Below are positions 33,000 to 44,215 of a DNA stretch of 64,000 nt, one piece after another (the stretch's first letter is position 1; each line of letters begins with the position of its first letter). The stretch lies in NCBI GenBank assembly GCA_905147135.1, contig LR990052.1, positions 14,570,200 through 14,634,199 of the forward strand, in the 5' to 3' direction. The notes below the pieces were generated by a model, which was given only the letters and a program-made list of their open reading frames with translations, was not told the DNA's origin and searched no databases. The translations under genes and the position numbers were made by a program. The DNA comes from Blastobasis lacticolella (taxonomy: Eukaryota > Arthropoda > Insecta > Lepidoptera > Blastobasidae).

Positions 33000-33330
33000 A
33001 GTCCAGCAGTGAACAGTGTTTTTTTGTTGCTAAAAGAACATACATTTGACTGCCATCTTATTTGGTAGTAAGTGAGATCATACCTGTCGAACAACAACCT
33101 ATTCACACTAGCCGTGTAGGCATCCAGATTATAATGATCAAGCAACGTGTTCCATTCTTGAGCCGTATGAATTATAAAGTTGGAACGAAAGCGCTTTATG
33201 CGGATAGGTGGAATATTCCCGATGGTGGAAAGTGGTCGGCGGAATGAGGTTATATGCTTCATACAGACTCTTAATGCACCCTGTAGAAGACGGACAGACG
33301 CGCTATCCTACGCTGAAGCTCGTGACATCA
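33000..33330 (-). pseudogene. jockey-like LINE polymerase C-terminus
   Basis: The minus frame from 33262 reads GNIPPIRIKRFRSNFIIHTA, then QEWNTL and HYNLDAYTASVNRLLFDR. This is the ending of jockey-type polymerases (P-R--RF--SFI-RTA--WN-LP, then YNL--FK-RVNR-L). An upstream VFYRVH in another frame continues the same protein, so it is frameshifted and truncated. Confidence 0.8.
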
Positions 33331-33744
33331 ACAATTGTGGGTCACAAATTATCCTTAATTATTGGATATATGGTAAACAATTTGTAAAATAAATTCAAAA
33401 TTTATTTATTGGGACATTAAATATCTCTTTCAATCGTCAAAAAAGAGGGGGGTAGGAAAGTAGAAAGGAAGCACACAGTGACACGCTGCGGCCTCCACGC
33501 CACCGCCAGACAGACTTTTAAGTGAGGGTGCATTACACATGCTGCATGTGTTAGGTAGCTTCTCCCACCCTACTCTATCCTATCACTACCCTACCCCTAG
33601 CTTACCCCTACCCTAACTCTGTAGTTATTGAAAGAAAGACAAAAATCTTATGAAAGATCCTGCCGAGTCTTTCCTTCTGTTTTTGTCCCGATCCGTTACC
33701 GCGCTGTCGTCTGTGTACAAATCGTGTGTCTCCGACTCCCCTTA

Positions 33745-33900
33745 TCTTCACGAGTGTGGTACAAGGCGACTAATGTCATAGGGGCTGCCCAGCTCCATAG
33801 ACCAGAAAATGGGCAGCAGCATTTTCAGTTAATTATTTTCAACACTGCGATCTCCAACCCAGAGCCAAGCGTGGACATTATGACACTACTGCGGCGGTAG
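33745..33900 (+). repeat. interspersed repeat family B, copy 3
   Basis: GAGTGTGGTACAAGGCGACT, CAGAAAATGGGCAGCAGCAT and CTGCGATCTCCAACCCAGAG match the reference copy. Confidence 0.75.
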
Positions 33901-35824
33901 CTCAAATCTAGCATTGAACAACAGTCCACAACAATGGGATGTTGATGACAATGATGATGACGAGCAAAGTGTGATGTTAATGTTCAAAAGGAAATTAATC
34001 AAGTTAAGGACTTGAATCACGAAGAAACCTCGAAGTCGCGGCACCCACATCCAATTACATCTAAAAATATTTTGTTTTCGACACCAACTAACCAATTAAT
34101 TTAATTTTGTTTGGTTTCATTCTTATTTCATTGAGGCACAGACTTCAAAATAACTTCGATACCTACAACTTCATGCCCTAAGGCAATGATCTCGTATAAT
34201 TAGTCGGTTAGATACGTAACAGGATGGAATAAATCAGTGGGTCTGATTCAGACTCATATCTATCGTAATAGACTTATTGCCTTCGAAATCGTTGTTATGC
34301 AAATGATATGTTTTTATATTGGAAAACAGTGTTTTGTTCTTGAATTTGGTGTGGGAATGTAACAGCTCAATTTTGGGTATAGCCGTTCAAATAACAATAC
34401 TATACCTACTGTTAATCACTACATGTTATAAAACAAAGTCCCACGCCGCATCTGTCTGTCTGTTCGCGATAAACTCAAAAACTGTTTAACGGATTTTATG
34501 CAGTTTTCACCAAGAGACAGAGTGATTAATGGGGAAGGTTCTTCAGTATATTCTCAACATTCTACTTACCATATTATACTTGGCGCTGCGTTAATTTTCC
34601 AAGAATTTTATTATTCAATATTTGTTAACTTATATAAATCTTAATTCCAAGGTAGTTTTCGCAAAGCTATAATAAACAATTTCCTTTCACTATTACGTTT
34701 TAATAATAACCAAACTAGTTGGTAGGAGCCACGCCTCAGCCTCTGTCAAACTAGTGTAGTGCAAAGCTCCGTGATAAAGTCTGACCCATTCCTTGGTATG
34801 GAATCGTAGTCATACTGTTGTAATAAATTAATATAATATCTAGGTAAAACCTCTCCAGGGAGCTCTCATTCCACAACCTAAGTATGTGTGGGAGAAAGTT
34901 CTTTTGGAACCGCACAGTTCGCGTCGTGACCGATTTGGTTCGAAGGTGTGATGAATAACTCCATGTCGCTGGTGGACTTACGCCTCCTTACCTTACATTA
35001 CCCCAGCATGGAGTAGTAGGATTAATTTATGTGTGACATAAATAAATAATTAAAGGCAAATTGACATTTGCCATGAAAACCATGCTTAACATACGAAATA
35101 ACACAACAGAAAGTGCTACTGAAGTAATAGTCGATCTATAGATCATTCAGCACGCGTTGTCCCCTGCCACAAAGTATAAACCCATACCCTGCCAAAGAAA
35201 TTGGCAAGGTATTATTGATCCTTGGCAAGGGATAACTTTAGGGAAGGGACGAACAGAACCTAATCAGATCTCATGACATTTCTGTTATCGGTGTTGTCTT
35301 GTTTCAATAATTCCAAAACAAACGAAAATTAAAATAGGTATCATTTAAAATTCAAACCAAAACCAAGACCAAAGACGATACTGGATTACATCACTAGAAT
35401 TACAATATTAACCAACTTCTCTGTGTAGCAATTTAGTAGTGCATGGCAATTAATATTTAGACTACGGACCATATTTTGACGTATTATAATACAGCTGTTA
35501 GTTCGCTTCGCAGGCTTAAATTGTAAACTATAAATTAGAAATTTCAATGTATGTGCATACTCAACTTACCTACCTATTAACTAAGATAGTTTAGGCAATT
35601 CATATTGTTAAGATGAGGGAATCTGCTTGTATAGTAACAAAATATTTTCTCGAGCAATAATTTTGCGACTACAAACTACAAAGTAGGTACAATTAACGAA
35701 ATATTAGCAAGGTCATATTATAATGCAAACTCAAATGTAGAGAACTCGATGTCTGATGGAGGCCCCATCGTACCTGTAATAGATGTAAAATAATTTAACA
35801 AAAAATAAAAAATTGTAAACAACT
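33901..35824. other. non-coding stretch with a decayed LINE tail
   Basis: No gene seen. 34430-34600 (ACAAAGTCCCACGCCGCATC, CTGTTTAACGGATTTTATGC) looks like another LINE 3' region. About 35160-35240 holds repeated, partly inverted CCTTGGCAAGG-like words. Confidence 0.45.
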
Positions 35825-35859
35825 TATTTCATTTTGCCAAAAAAAAAAACACTTTTTTA

Positions 35860-36130
35860 ATCAACGTAGTAACAAACGAGCAGACAGTTCACCTGATGGT
35901 AAGCGGTAACTGTCACCCATAACGTCTACGATTTTATACATTTAGGTTGCAGCCAACCAAGACTCTGTACCACAGGTGCCTTGTTACTGCGAGGACTACT
36001 ATGATTTGCCTCATGCCTATAATTGCGCTCAGCCAAACCCCATAGCCGCACCACGACCAAAACGTCCACGCAACTAGACAGATCACTTCGCCCATATCCT
36101 GACCCGCACCTGCCTTGGTCCAGCAACTGT
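35860..36130. repeat. interspersed repeat, family J
   Basis: ACGAGCAGACAGTTCACCTG, ATGGTAAGCGGTAACTGTCA, GGTGCCTTGTTACTGCGAGG and a GACCCGCACCTGCCTTGGTC end form a repeat-like unit of the kind common in Lepidoptera. Only one copy is in the window. Confidence 0.5.
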
Positions 36131-37084
36131 AAACTTCATATTATCGTGCGCCGGATCGCGTCGTGACCGGCCTGCGCCGCAGCTGCCTGATTACGTGACG
36201 GCTAGTGACCGCTCGTGTGTAGCTAGCAGGCCGCGAAAGCGATGAATGGGCTATATGAACTGAGAAGGTAAAAGGTATTTGGTCGATGGAGATTTTACGT
36301 TTTACTTGCGATAGCTGTATGCAGCACTGAGGTGGCGGGTGTTTCTATGGTGTAATAAGGACTTACGGGAGTAGGTGTAAGTCATGGTATAGGTATACAT
36401 TGTATTACATGATTTTCAAACAATTTTTGATGACAACGGATTTTTTCTAAATAGTACAGGAAACTACATATTGATTAATGTCAACAATAGTTATCAATTC
36501 ATTTTATCTGTTCTCCAAGTCTAGAGGTACGTAGATAAATATAGAAACAAGGATAACAGGCATTGGTTGGAGTTATTGTTGGAGAATTATGGTTCTGTCG
36601 CTCAGCTGGAGACTAGTGTGCGGTATGTATTGGATTGAGGCTGAACGAGCTAAGTAAGTACGTTTTTAAGGACTTACTGTCTAGTTATATGCAAAGGGCT
36701 GTTTTCGGAGTCAGTTACTTACTTCTGAATAGCTATTATCAGTACCCAGAATGTTCACTGCTGGGCGACACCCCAAGAACTCCATAGCGGGTATATTTCC
36801 ACCATAAACAGGTTCCACAAAAGCAATAGCAACACGTAATGCGCACGATAGGGACACAATGTCTGTGCCCGGTGTCACGCCACAATTCATACTCGTTAGT
36901 ATGCACGCGGGCGCGGCGAGCCGCCGCTCCCGCATTGTGGATCACCTTTTGTATCTGCTGTTGCCCTGGTAACTGAAAGTGGTTAGAAACTGTTGGCAGA
37001 TATAGAAGCCCTCCATTTTCATCACTGAAAATATATTCGTAACATATTACGAAGTGGCAAGAATTAAAGGAGATGTATGAAAAG
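36131..37084. other. non-coding stretch with one odd open segment
   Basis: No gene recognised. On the minus strand about 36990-36711 has an acceptor-like CACTTTCAG, an open GC-rich segment in two overlapping frames (68 and 74 codons) and a donor-like GTAAGT. Neither frame matches a family I know. Confidence 0.3.
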
Positions 37085-37330
37085 ATTTGTGGATATAAAT
37101 TTATTTATTTAAAATTTCATGCACATTACAAAGGTGGACTTAAAGCTACCTAGCTTTTTCTACCAGTCAACCAGAGACCAATTAACAAAAATTACAAGGC
37201 AAATTACAATTAAATTTAATATATTTGCGAGACTAGGGAGGTGTGTCAGGACAGAGCAAAGTGGCGGTCCATAGTCTCTGCCTACCGCACCTGTGGGACA
37301 CAGGCGTGAGCTTTATGTATGTATGTACGT
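37085..37330. repeat. LINE tail family F joined to family I
   Basis: 37085-37190 matches family F (AGGTGGACTTAAAGC, CCAGTCAACCAGAGACCA). 37235-37330 matches family I (GGAGGTGTGTCAGGACAGAG, CCATAGTCTCTGCCTACCGC, TTATGTATGTATGTACG). Confidence 0.6.
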
Positions 37331-38330
37331 AAAACATATTCATTGCCACATATTATACCAAAATTCCATTGATGTAAGCTATGTGTATCAACATCATCCT
37401 GGCATAAGCCACCCCTAAAGATACCTGCACCTGTAGTTAGAATAGAATAGAATGGAAAATATTTGTTTACACACGTTTCGGAAATCGTCACTCCACCTGG
37501 TCGAAGGGCATCCTCATATCTCTCTAGAGCTCGCTAGAAGATTATGTGTACTATATCGGCATTTTTGGTCCTCTAAACTTCTTCCATTATAAATATATTA
37601 TTTTTTATGGAGACGAGGTAGTTTACTATCACGCGTACGTACCTACAGTACGCTTGTTTGCCTCCTTATGGTAAAAAAATGGCATAGACAAAGGTTGCCT
37701 GGTAGAAATCGCTTGCAGCGATAAGGCCGCCTTTGTCCACAACTAGTTAGTGGTTTTTGTCAGAACTTTTTAATATAATTATTCTTGTGTGAGCAATAAA
37801 GAATGTATATATCTATCTATCTTGAGCATAGTTAAGTCACACTATTTTGGCCTAGGGCGGCAATCGGGTTTAGCCTGTAATATTATATACCTAAGACAAT
37901 TTGTGATTTTGGAAATTAATCCGGCTAAAACGAATAAAAAAGCGCTTTAGAGGCTTTTTAACAGATAGCTACAAATGGATAAAATACATCAAAACTCATA
38001 CATTGTATAAATGTGAAGAAATCACATTATTTACAAAAGTGTGCAGTACTTTGAAAGTTTTCGCCTGTATAGACTACCGAACAATAGGTATGTGTTGCAC
38101 AACCTAGACACTTAATTGTGACCCTAGGTCTGACCTCTTTTCAGTCTAGCTCTGTCGAAACGGTCACAGAAATCTTGATATAACTACTTCAAAGGCTACT
38201 GACAATACCACAAATACCTTTTGTGGTAGCCATTGTCAGCTTTGTCAGATCTACATTGTATTTTACTTTAATGTGTTTTCAAATTCGAAAATATTTTGTC
38301 ATTAAAAATCTGCTCTGCATGTCTCGGTTG
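37331..38330. other. non-coding stretch
   Basis: No gene seen. Around 38200-38250 TGACAATACCACAAA faces TTTGTGGTAGCCATTGTCAG, an imperfect hairpin with a 4-base bulge. Confidence 0.45.
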
Positions 38331-38465
38331 AGCTCATACGCGCGCGGGCCTGGAGCCCGTCTTGACCATGATCCAGGACTTGGCAGATTATTTAATTACA
38401 GTGGAGCGACTGCCATTAGACCTCCGTGACTCTGATGGAAACCTGACCAGATAGGAACATGGTTT
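38331..38465 (-). repeat. tRNA-SINE family C, 3' fragment
   Basis: TACGCGCGCGGGCCTGGAGC, CTTGACCATGATCCAGGACT and CAGTGGAGCGACTGCCATTA match the minus strand of family C. Confidence 0.8.
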
Positions 38466-38534
38466 ATCGCCAAGATGACCAATCTGCTGGCAAAAAAAAT
38501 CATTAAGCCATGAAAACGAGAGAAATATAATGTG

Positions 38535-38563
38535 CATACAAACCTGTGAGACAGGTTTGTATG
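38535..38563. other. perfect 13-bp hairpin with 3-base loop
   Basis: CATACAAACCTGT, loop GAG, then ACAGGTTTGTATG. No flanking T run or family similarity was seen. Confidence 0.9.
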
Positions 38564-39108
38564 AGTTTACTGTTGTGAACTTTGCTTATAGTCTGTTTCA
38601 ACAGTTAGTACCGTGAAACAGTGGCGCTGTTGTCCTAGCTATAGGTATACTATTAATAATGTTTTGTAATTATCAAACCACGGTATTTAAAAGATGAATC
38701 GCAGTCCCTTTCTCCTTTCCTGGTCCTAAGTTACAAGAGAATTCGAAGCAATGATAATTAGATAAGTTCCTACCTATGTCTGTTAGAATTCACACAGAGA
38801 TACAATTACATTATTAGATAAGTCCCTACCTATGTCTGTTACTCCGATATGCAAATACTACGCGTACAATTTGTATACGGCACCAGTATCTGAACTGCTT
38901 AAAGCAAACTGCAAGGGCGATTAAAATGGACCGGTACAGCGTACGGCAGTTCTATAAATTAACTTATTATCTGCAATCATTTGTATCCTTTCACTGTGCA
39001 GTGAGTGGACGTGCGCCGGCGCAACCGACCGGGGTGTGGCCTGGACCGATAGCAAAAAAGCAGCAAATAGAAGAAATAAAAGAATTTTTGTTATGGGTGT
39101 ACCTCTAA
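38564..39108. other. non-coding stretch
   Basis: No gene seen. The phrase GATAAGT-CCTACCTATGTCTGTTA occurs twice (about 38760 and 38816), offset by about 56 bases, a small duplication. Confidence 0.45.
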
Positions 39109-39202
39109 GGCGCTGTCCTATTTGACAACGGTCTGAGACGGGGGGTTTTGAGGTATCCTATTGGTCGGGCGACGTACGACCATTGCTAGTTAGGACAGCA
39201 CC
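39109..39202. mobile_element. short palindromic element, family M, copy 2 (94 bp)
   Basis: The left end is GGCGCTGTCCTA and the inverted right end is GGTGCTGTCCTA; both are flanked by TAA (39106-39108 and 39203-39205). The core GTATCCTATTGGTCGGGCGA matches the copy at 7083-7197. Confidence 0.78.
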
Positions 39203-42200
39203 TAAAGTGGCAAACAAGCGTACAGTTACAGAGACTATGGATTTTTGCAATACCTGGAGATTAAGACTGCTAATTTTATTTCACTTAGATGCTATTGATA
39301 TTCAAATGAGACTCAAATGCGACTCTATTACGATTGGGTATTCTGCAAAAATGTTTATCAATAGAGTCGCAATGGAATCGTAATTGACTGTAAGATGAAT
39401 TGTTATTTATGTCGCTTTCTATAATCTACCCAGAGACTGGCGTCTTTTAGTCCACACTCGAATTACAATCAGACTAGAAAATTGTCAAATGGCAGTTCGA
39501 TGGAACCTCAATGAAAAACCTTGTAGTAATAACGGAAAACCTATAGAGATCCTTATCCTATTGAGATCAAAATTAGATTCAATTGAGGGGATTTATTTTT
39601 AAACCGTTCGCCTCGAGTCGAACGCATCAAAATATTGAATTACCTATCATTTGTAACTCGCTAACTAACTTAACTCTATAATAAATAAATTGGCTGAAAC
39701 ATAGAGTAATTAGTTATCACTTAGGACCCAAAGGTTCAGTCTTAAACCCAGAATTTTTAAAACTTGAGTAACTTGTGATACTTGAAATGTGCCGTAAATT
39801 GTTTAGTTTAGACAAACTACATCTACTACAGTAATATACTGTTGTCTATCTATTGTTTAGATATTGACCTTTTTGCTAACTGTAAGTATAGATACAATTT
39901 AAGCAGCTGTAAGTTACAGTTGGTGCAATTTCTATTCTGCGTTATATATTTAATTACACTTATGTGATAATTTACATTTGATTTAATACAATACCTGCTT
40001 TTAAATTTAGAAATCTACAGAATATATATTAACATAAAATGAAGTATCAGACTAGAAGACAATGAAATGAAATTTCTTAAAATAATCCGAAAATAAGTTA
40101 CGTAGTTTAAAAGATCTAAGCCTGCGTGCTTAGAAGTAGTTAACCACATACATAGATACAGAGGAACAGACGGCGGCAAACAACTTTATTTTATACTATG
40201 TAATATGTATAGGTAGCTACCTACTTTATGTTTGCGATTTATAAAACGTTCTCCTCATGCCGTCGACGCCAACGGTCTAATTACGATAAACGTCAAACGC
40301 AGTCGAAGACAATAATTAAATACCAAACATCAATATCGCGAAAAAGTCCTTGGCATTTTCATCTTTCGTATGAGAGCTTCTTCATATCCACAAAATTAAA
40401 GGTCGATGGTGTTTGACAGTTCAAAATTGTGATCGATTCTAGTTTGACGCTAAGGTAGTAGGTACGAATCGAAGATGTTTTTTACTTTGGGACAGCACCA
40501 ATAACGAAATGCTCCAACATACAGTATTGCATACAGATGACCTATAGAAATCAATACATCCACACACCGAAGCTACCAGCAAACCGCTACAGCGCAGCGG
40601 CCAGCTCGTGCGCGTGCGCCGCCCTCGTGACCCGCCACGCCTGCCGCCGCCGGCTGATCTGACAGCCGATATGACAGTTTGCGAAACGCTGACAGATTTC
40701 AGATTACGACTACGTGCCAGTTTTAAAAGGACGGGATTGGTATTCTAATTTTATGGTGTTAGCGGATTTAGACTGTGTATGTAGTTTAGACGGAAATCTA
40801 TTACTAGTTCACCCTGTTTGCAAAATGTTATATTTTTAAATGAAGTACTCCAATAATTGTAGGTATTCCCTTACAATATTTGATTACCTTTTTTACCAAT
40901 AATAATAGATAAGTACCTATAATATGCGATATATAATAATAAAACAGACTTCAATATACCAGAAATATATATAAAAAAAGAACAGATTTTAAATCGCTGC
41001 CCAACGGGACCGTAAATGCTGGCGTCAGAAACCTGTCATGTTGACGTCAGTCATAATCATGTGACATGATAGGTGAGAATGAACTGACAGGTGTATATAG
41101 GTACGTAAAGCCGGAAACTTTTGTAAACAACCATTCCCTCCTTTCTTTGGCCTCACTTTATTTTCGCTTTCCACTGAATACATAAACGAATTGCAACATC
41201 ACCTTCCCATATAATGTTACGTTTCTTACGCTATATTTAACCTAATACGAATTATAGTTAAAGACCGAGCGGTTACTGACTTGCTACGACCGGTGGGCCC
41301 AGGAAACGTAGGGGCTTTATGTAATCTGCACCACAGGTCTGACTTGCATGCCTATCCGCACAGTCATGTCTTTAAATCAGATACGAAGTCTCGCAAAACG
41401 ACAGCACTGACGGATTTGTTATCGATACGATCGACTGGCCCGCGGTTGCTTGCTATTGAAATATGCAGAACGATTTGACGTGGATACATTGAGAATGGGG
41501 TCGGGTATATTTTGCTGCTGTGTGTGTAGAGGATGCAAGGTAGGTTAGGTGATACTATAGAAATCGATTGTGTTGTGGTTATATTAACAATCCGTACCTT
41601 TTATTGGGTTTAAGTAGGTACTTAAATAATCCTTAAGTAAATTTGTAATGAAATTTATTTGCGTAAATTAATATATCTGATAGTTTTGAATCGCTCGCAT
41701 CCAAGCAAGCACTCGCGTGTGGTACCTATCTTTCTCACCCGTGGTAAGTTTTAGAGATAGAAAAGACAGGCATTAGAAAGCGGGCGCTCAAAAAACGAAT
41801 CGAGCGATTTAAAAATAGATCCCCAGATCTTATTGATATGTATAAGTTATAGATATTGTATTTCCTTATTAACTGCACAAAGTCACGAAGTTAACTTTGT
41901 ACCACCGAAATGCCATTATGTGTGATGTTAAGTGCAGATAGGTTTCTACATCCGCAGAATTTTCGGAAATCTTTAAAGTGATTTTTACGCTATTGTGAAC
42001 AGAAGCAAAGACGTGTAGGTAACTGAATAATTTCGATACAAAATTGTATCTACTTATTCCGTCTGAACATTATCTTAAAACAAAATTCCGATTCTGAAAT
42101 CTCACATCTTGAATGTGTTTCGCTCCTTAATAGCGCCAGCATCATAATAAACAGTTGCGAATCCAGCTGACACTAAGGCTTGTAATTACGCGGCTCTTCC

Positions 42201-42452
42201 TGAAGGCGGAAGCTTTGTATCAATTGCCAACGTGCGCATGAAAGTATAGCGTATGCACTGTGTTTAACATGTCCTCTGATATTGGAGACAGTCGTAATTG
42301 CTAAGTCCTGACCGGTTCGAATGCTTCAAGTTTCAAATAGAGACGTAAAGAGTTACCTGAAACTGACTGCTGATAACAAAGTACGGGCTAATGTTTTTAT
42401 TGACATAATAATAATGTGCTTACTTAAGTACTTAAATACATTAACAACTAAT
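39203..42452. other. non-coding stretch with one LINE tail and one GC-rich block
   Basis: No gene seen. 40099-40200 is a family H tail (ACGTAGTTTAAAAGATCTAA, GACGGCGGCAAACAACTT). About 40585-40680 is CpG-rich (GCCAGCTCGTGCGCGTGCGC). Confidence 0.45.
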
Positions 42453-42540
42453 TGGCCGTGTGGTGTTCGGCAGAGTATAAAATTGTACCAAGTATAGTAC
42501 AGAAGCCTGCAATTAGGTATCCAGCTTTCTGTCTGGACGG

Positions 42541-42840
42541 AGCATCCAAGTCGTTGTCGATGGATTCTGCTCCGATGCCAAGACTGTCAATGCTGGAGCT
42601 CCGCTAGTTTCAGTGCTATCTTCCACGGTGTTTTTTCTGCATATCAATGATATGCTGAATATACCCAGTATTCAATGTTAAGCAGGTGACAGTACTAGAG
42701 ATGCTTGATATACTGACCGAGCGAATGTACCTCGTTCTTGGAGTGTTTAACCGATCCAAGCGATACTTCACCCTAGAGCAGCACCTTTTGTTGTATAAGT
42801 CACAGGTTTGCCCACAGTACAATTTCGCCATCGCACCACC
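42541..42840 (+). pseudogene. LINE reverse transcriptase, two fused fragments
   Basis: The plus frame from 42541 reads SIQVVVDGFCSDAKTVNAGA and then PLVSVLSSTVFFLHINDML up to a TAA at 42679. This is the RT block that normally reads VNAGVPQGS-LSPTLF-LHINDML; PQG has become PLV. The YADD catalytic segment is absent. Right after it, an offset frame gives RMYLVLGVFNRSKRYFTLEQ and LLLYKSQVCP, the later thumb region. So a middle part is deleted and the gene is dead. Confidence 0.82.
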
Positions 42841-42935
42841 TGACCCTAGTGTTGCTGATGTCCATTGGTGGCGGTGACCACTTTCGATGAGGTGGACCGC
42901 TTGCCTGCTTGCCTACCGTATACCTAACAATCAAA
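42840..42935 (-). repeat. interspersed repeat family A, copy 5 (fragment)
   Basis: TGTTGCTGATGTCCATTGGT and GGTGACCACTTTCGATGAGG match. It directly abuts the broken reverse transcriptase. Confidence 0.7.
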
Positions 42936-43059
42936 AGTATTTAAAAATGTGGTAATTATAAAGAAAACTATGGGTATCGTAATAATGTCTTAGAGGCTAA
43001 CCAGGTAAGACCTTGTTAAGCTATAAATTAGATAGCAGGGTTTTCTATAGCGTATTTTA

Positions 43060-43130
43060 AACGGCCTCCAACCCGCCTGCCAAACGTGGAGATTGTGGCA
43101 AAATCCTCTACAAATGTGGGAAGTTATTAG
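43060..43130 (+). repeat. repeat family B fragment
   Basis: CTCCAACCCGCCTGCCAAAC and GTGGAGATTGTGGCAAAATC. The matching 5' part (GGCCGTGTGGTGTTCGGCAG) lies at about 42453-42480, so the LINE and family A pieces may have split one copy. Confidence 0.6.
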
Positions 43131-43929
43131 CTGATAATATACCTTCGCTCACCCTACAACTGGTATTTATTGGGAGGCATTGCTTAGTTTGGAGCTACGT
43201 AGTGGTGTATAGGTTTGTCTTGTTCTATTGTTTACAATTACAACTTAATAAAAATAGACTTAGGTGAAAGAAAGTGTAATACAATTTTTATTTTAAATAC
43301 TTCAAACAAAATTAACATAATCTTTTCCACGCCATTAAAAACTTGCATTTTAAACTTACCTAAACTAACAAGCGAAATTGCTATCCAAGTAGAGGTTTTA
43401 TTGCACTTACTTAAGTCGGCAGAAATAACGAAAATTCTGGTTCGGTCTTGGCCATAAAACCGACTTCAGCGGAGGCTTTAAAGGAAGGCTTTATTAAATT
43501 CACCGCAGCTAATTGGGGGGTTCTCGCGAACGAGTAGTCAGCACTTAGTAGCCGTACAGCCATACGTATAATAATATTACACGGAGACGGGAAGCGAAGT
43601 GAAGCATCAGATCTCTGGTAAATTATTGGGTCTTCTAAATATAATTTTGTTATGCATTGTATACATTTTTTATTAAGTATCTAAGTAAATGGTTGTTGAA
43701 GAATCAGAGAGGGGAGTTTTCTTAGTAATTGGGTGTTAATGAGCTGATAATAAAATCTATAGTTAGCTGATAGATATTTTCTAGAGCTGATAATATATTT
43801 TCAAAAAGTACTGGCAGGTGCGAGAAATAATACCTAAGTAAATTATTTAGTTTAAATGACTTTGGCAGTCCTTAACATCATCATTCATTGATCGATAATC
43901 ATCATTCGTTAATTTGTACTTTAATATAA
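43131..43929. other. non-coding stretch
   Basis: No gene seen. Confidence 0.5.
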
Positions 43930-44010
43930 AAGTTTTGATCAGGTAATTACAGTGGAGCAATTGCCATCTGACCTTCGTGACCCTGCTACCAGCGGAACTT
44001 GACCAGATTG
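43930..44010 (-). repeat. tRNA-SINE family C fragment
   Basis: AATTACAGTGGAGCAATTGC and CTGACCTTCGTGACCCTGCT match the minus strand of family C. It lies inverted to the fragment at 44090-44215. Confidence 0.7.
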
Positions 44011-44089
44011 GATTAAAATATTAAAATAATCAATTACTAGGTAGTACTCGTATCCATAGCTATCATATGATCATACAAGATTTAAGTTC

Positions 44090-44215
44090 CCCTGGTCACA
44101 GAGACGCGGAGGATAGATGGCAGTCACTCTACTATAATTACCTGATCTGCCAAAACCTGGATCGTTGTTAAGGCGGACCCTTACACAACTGGAGTATTGA
44201 CGCTAAGATGATTTT
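44090..44215 (+). repeat. tRNA-SINE family C fragment
   Basis: GATGGCAGTCACTCTACTAT, ACCTGATCTGCCAAAACCTG and TATTGACGCTAAGATGATTT match the plus orientation of family C. Confidence 0.7.
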
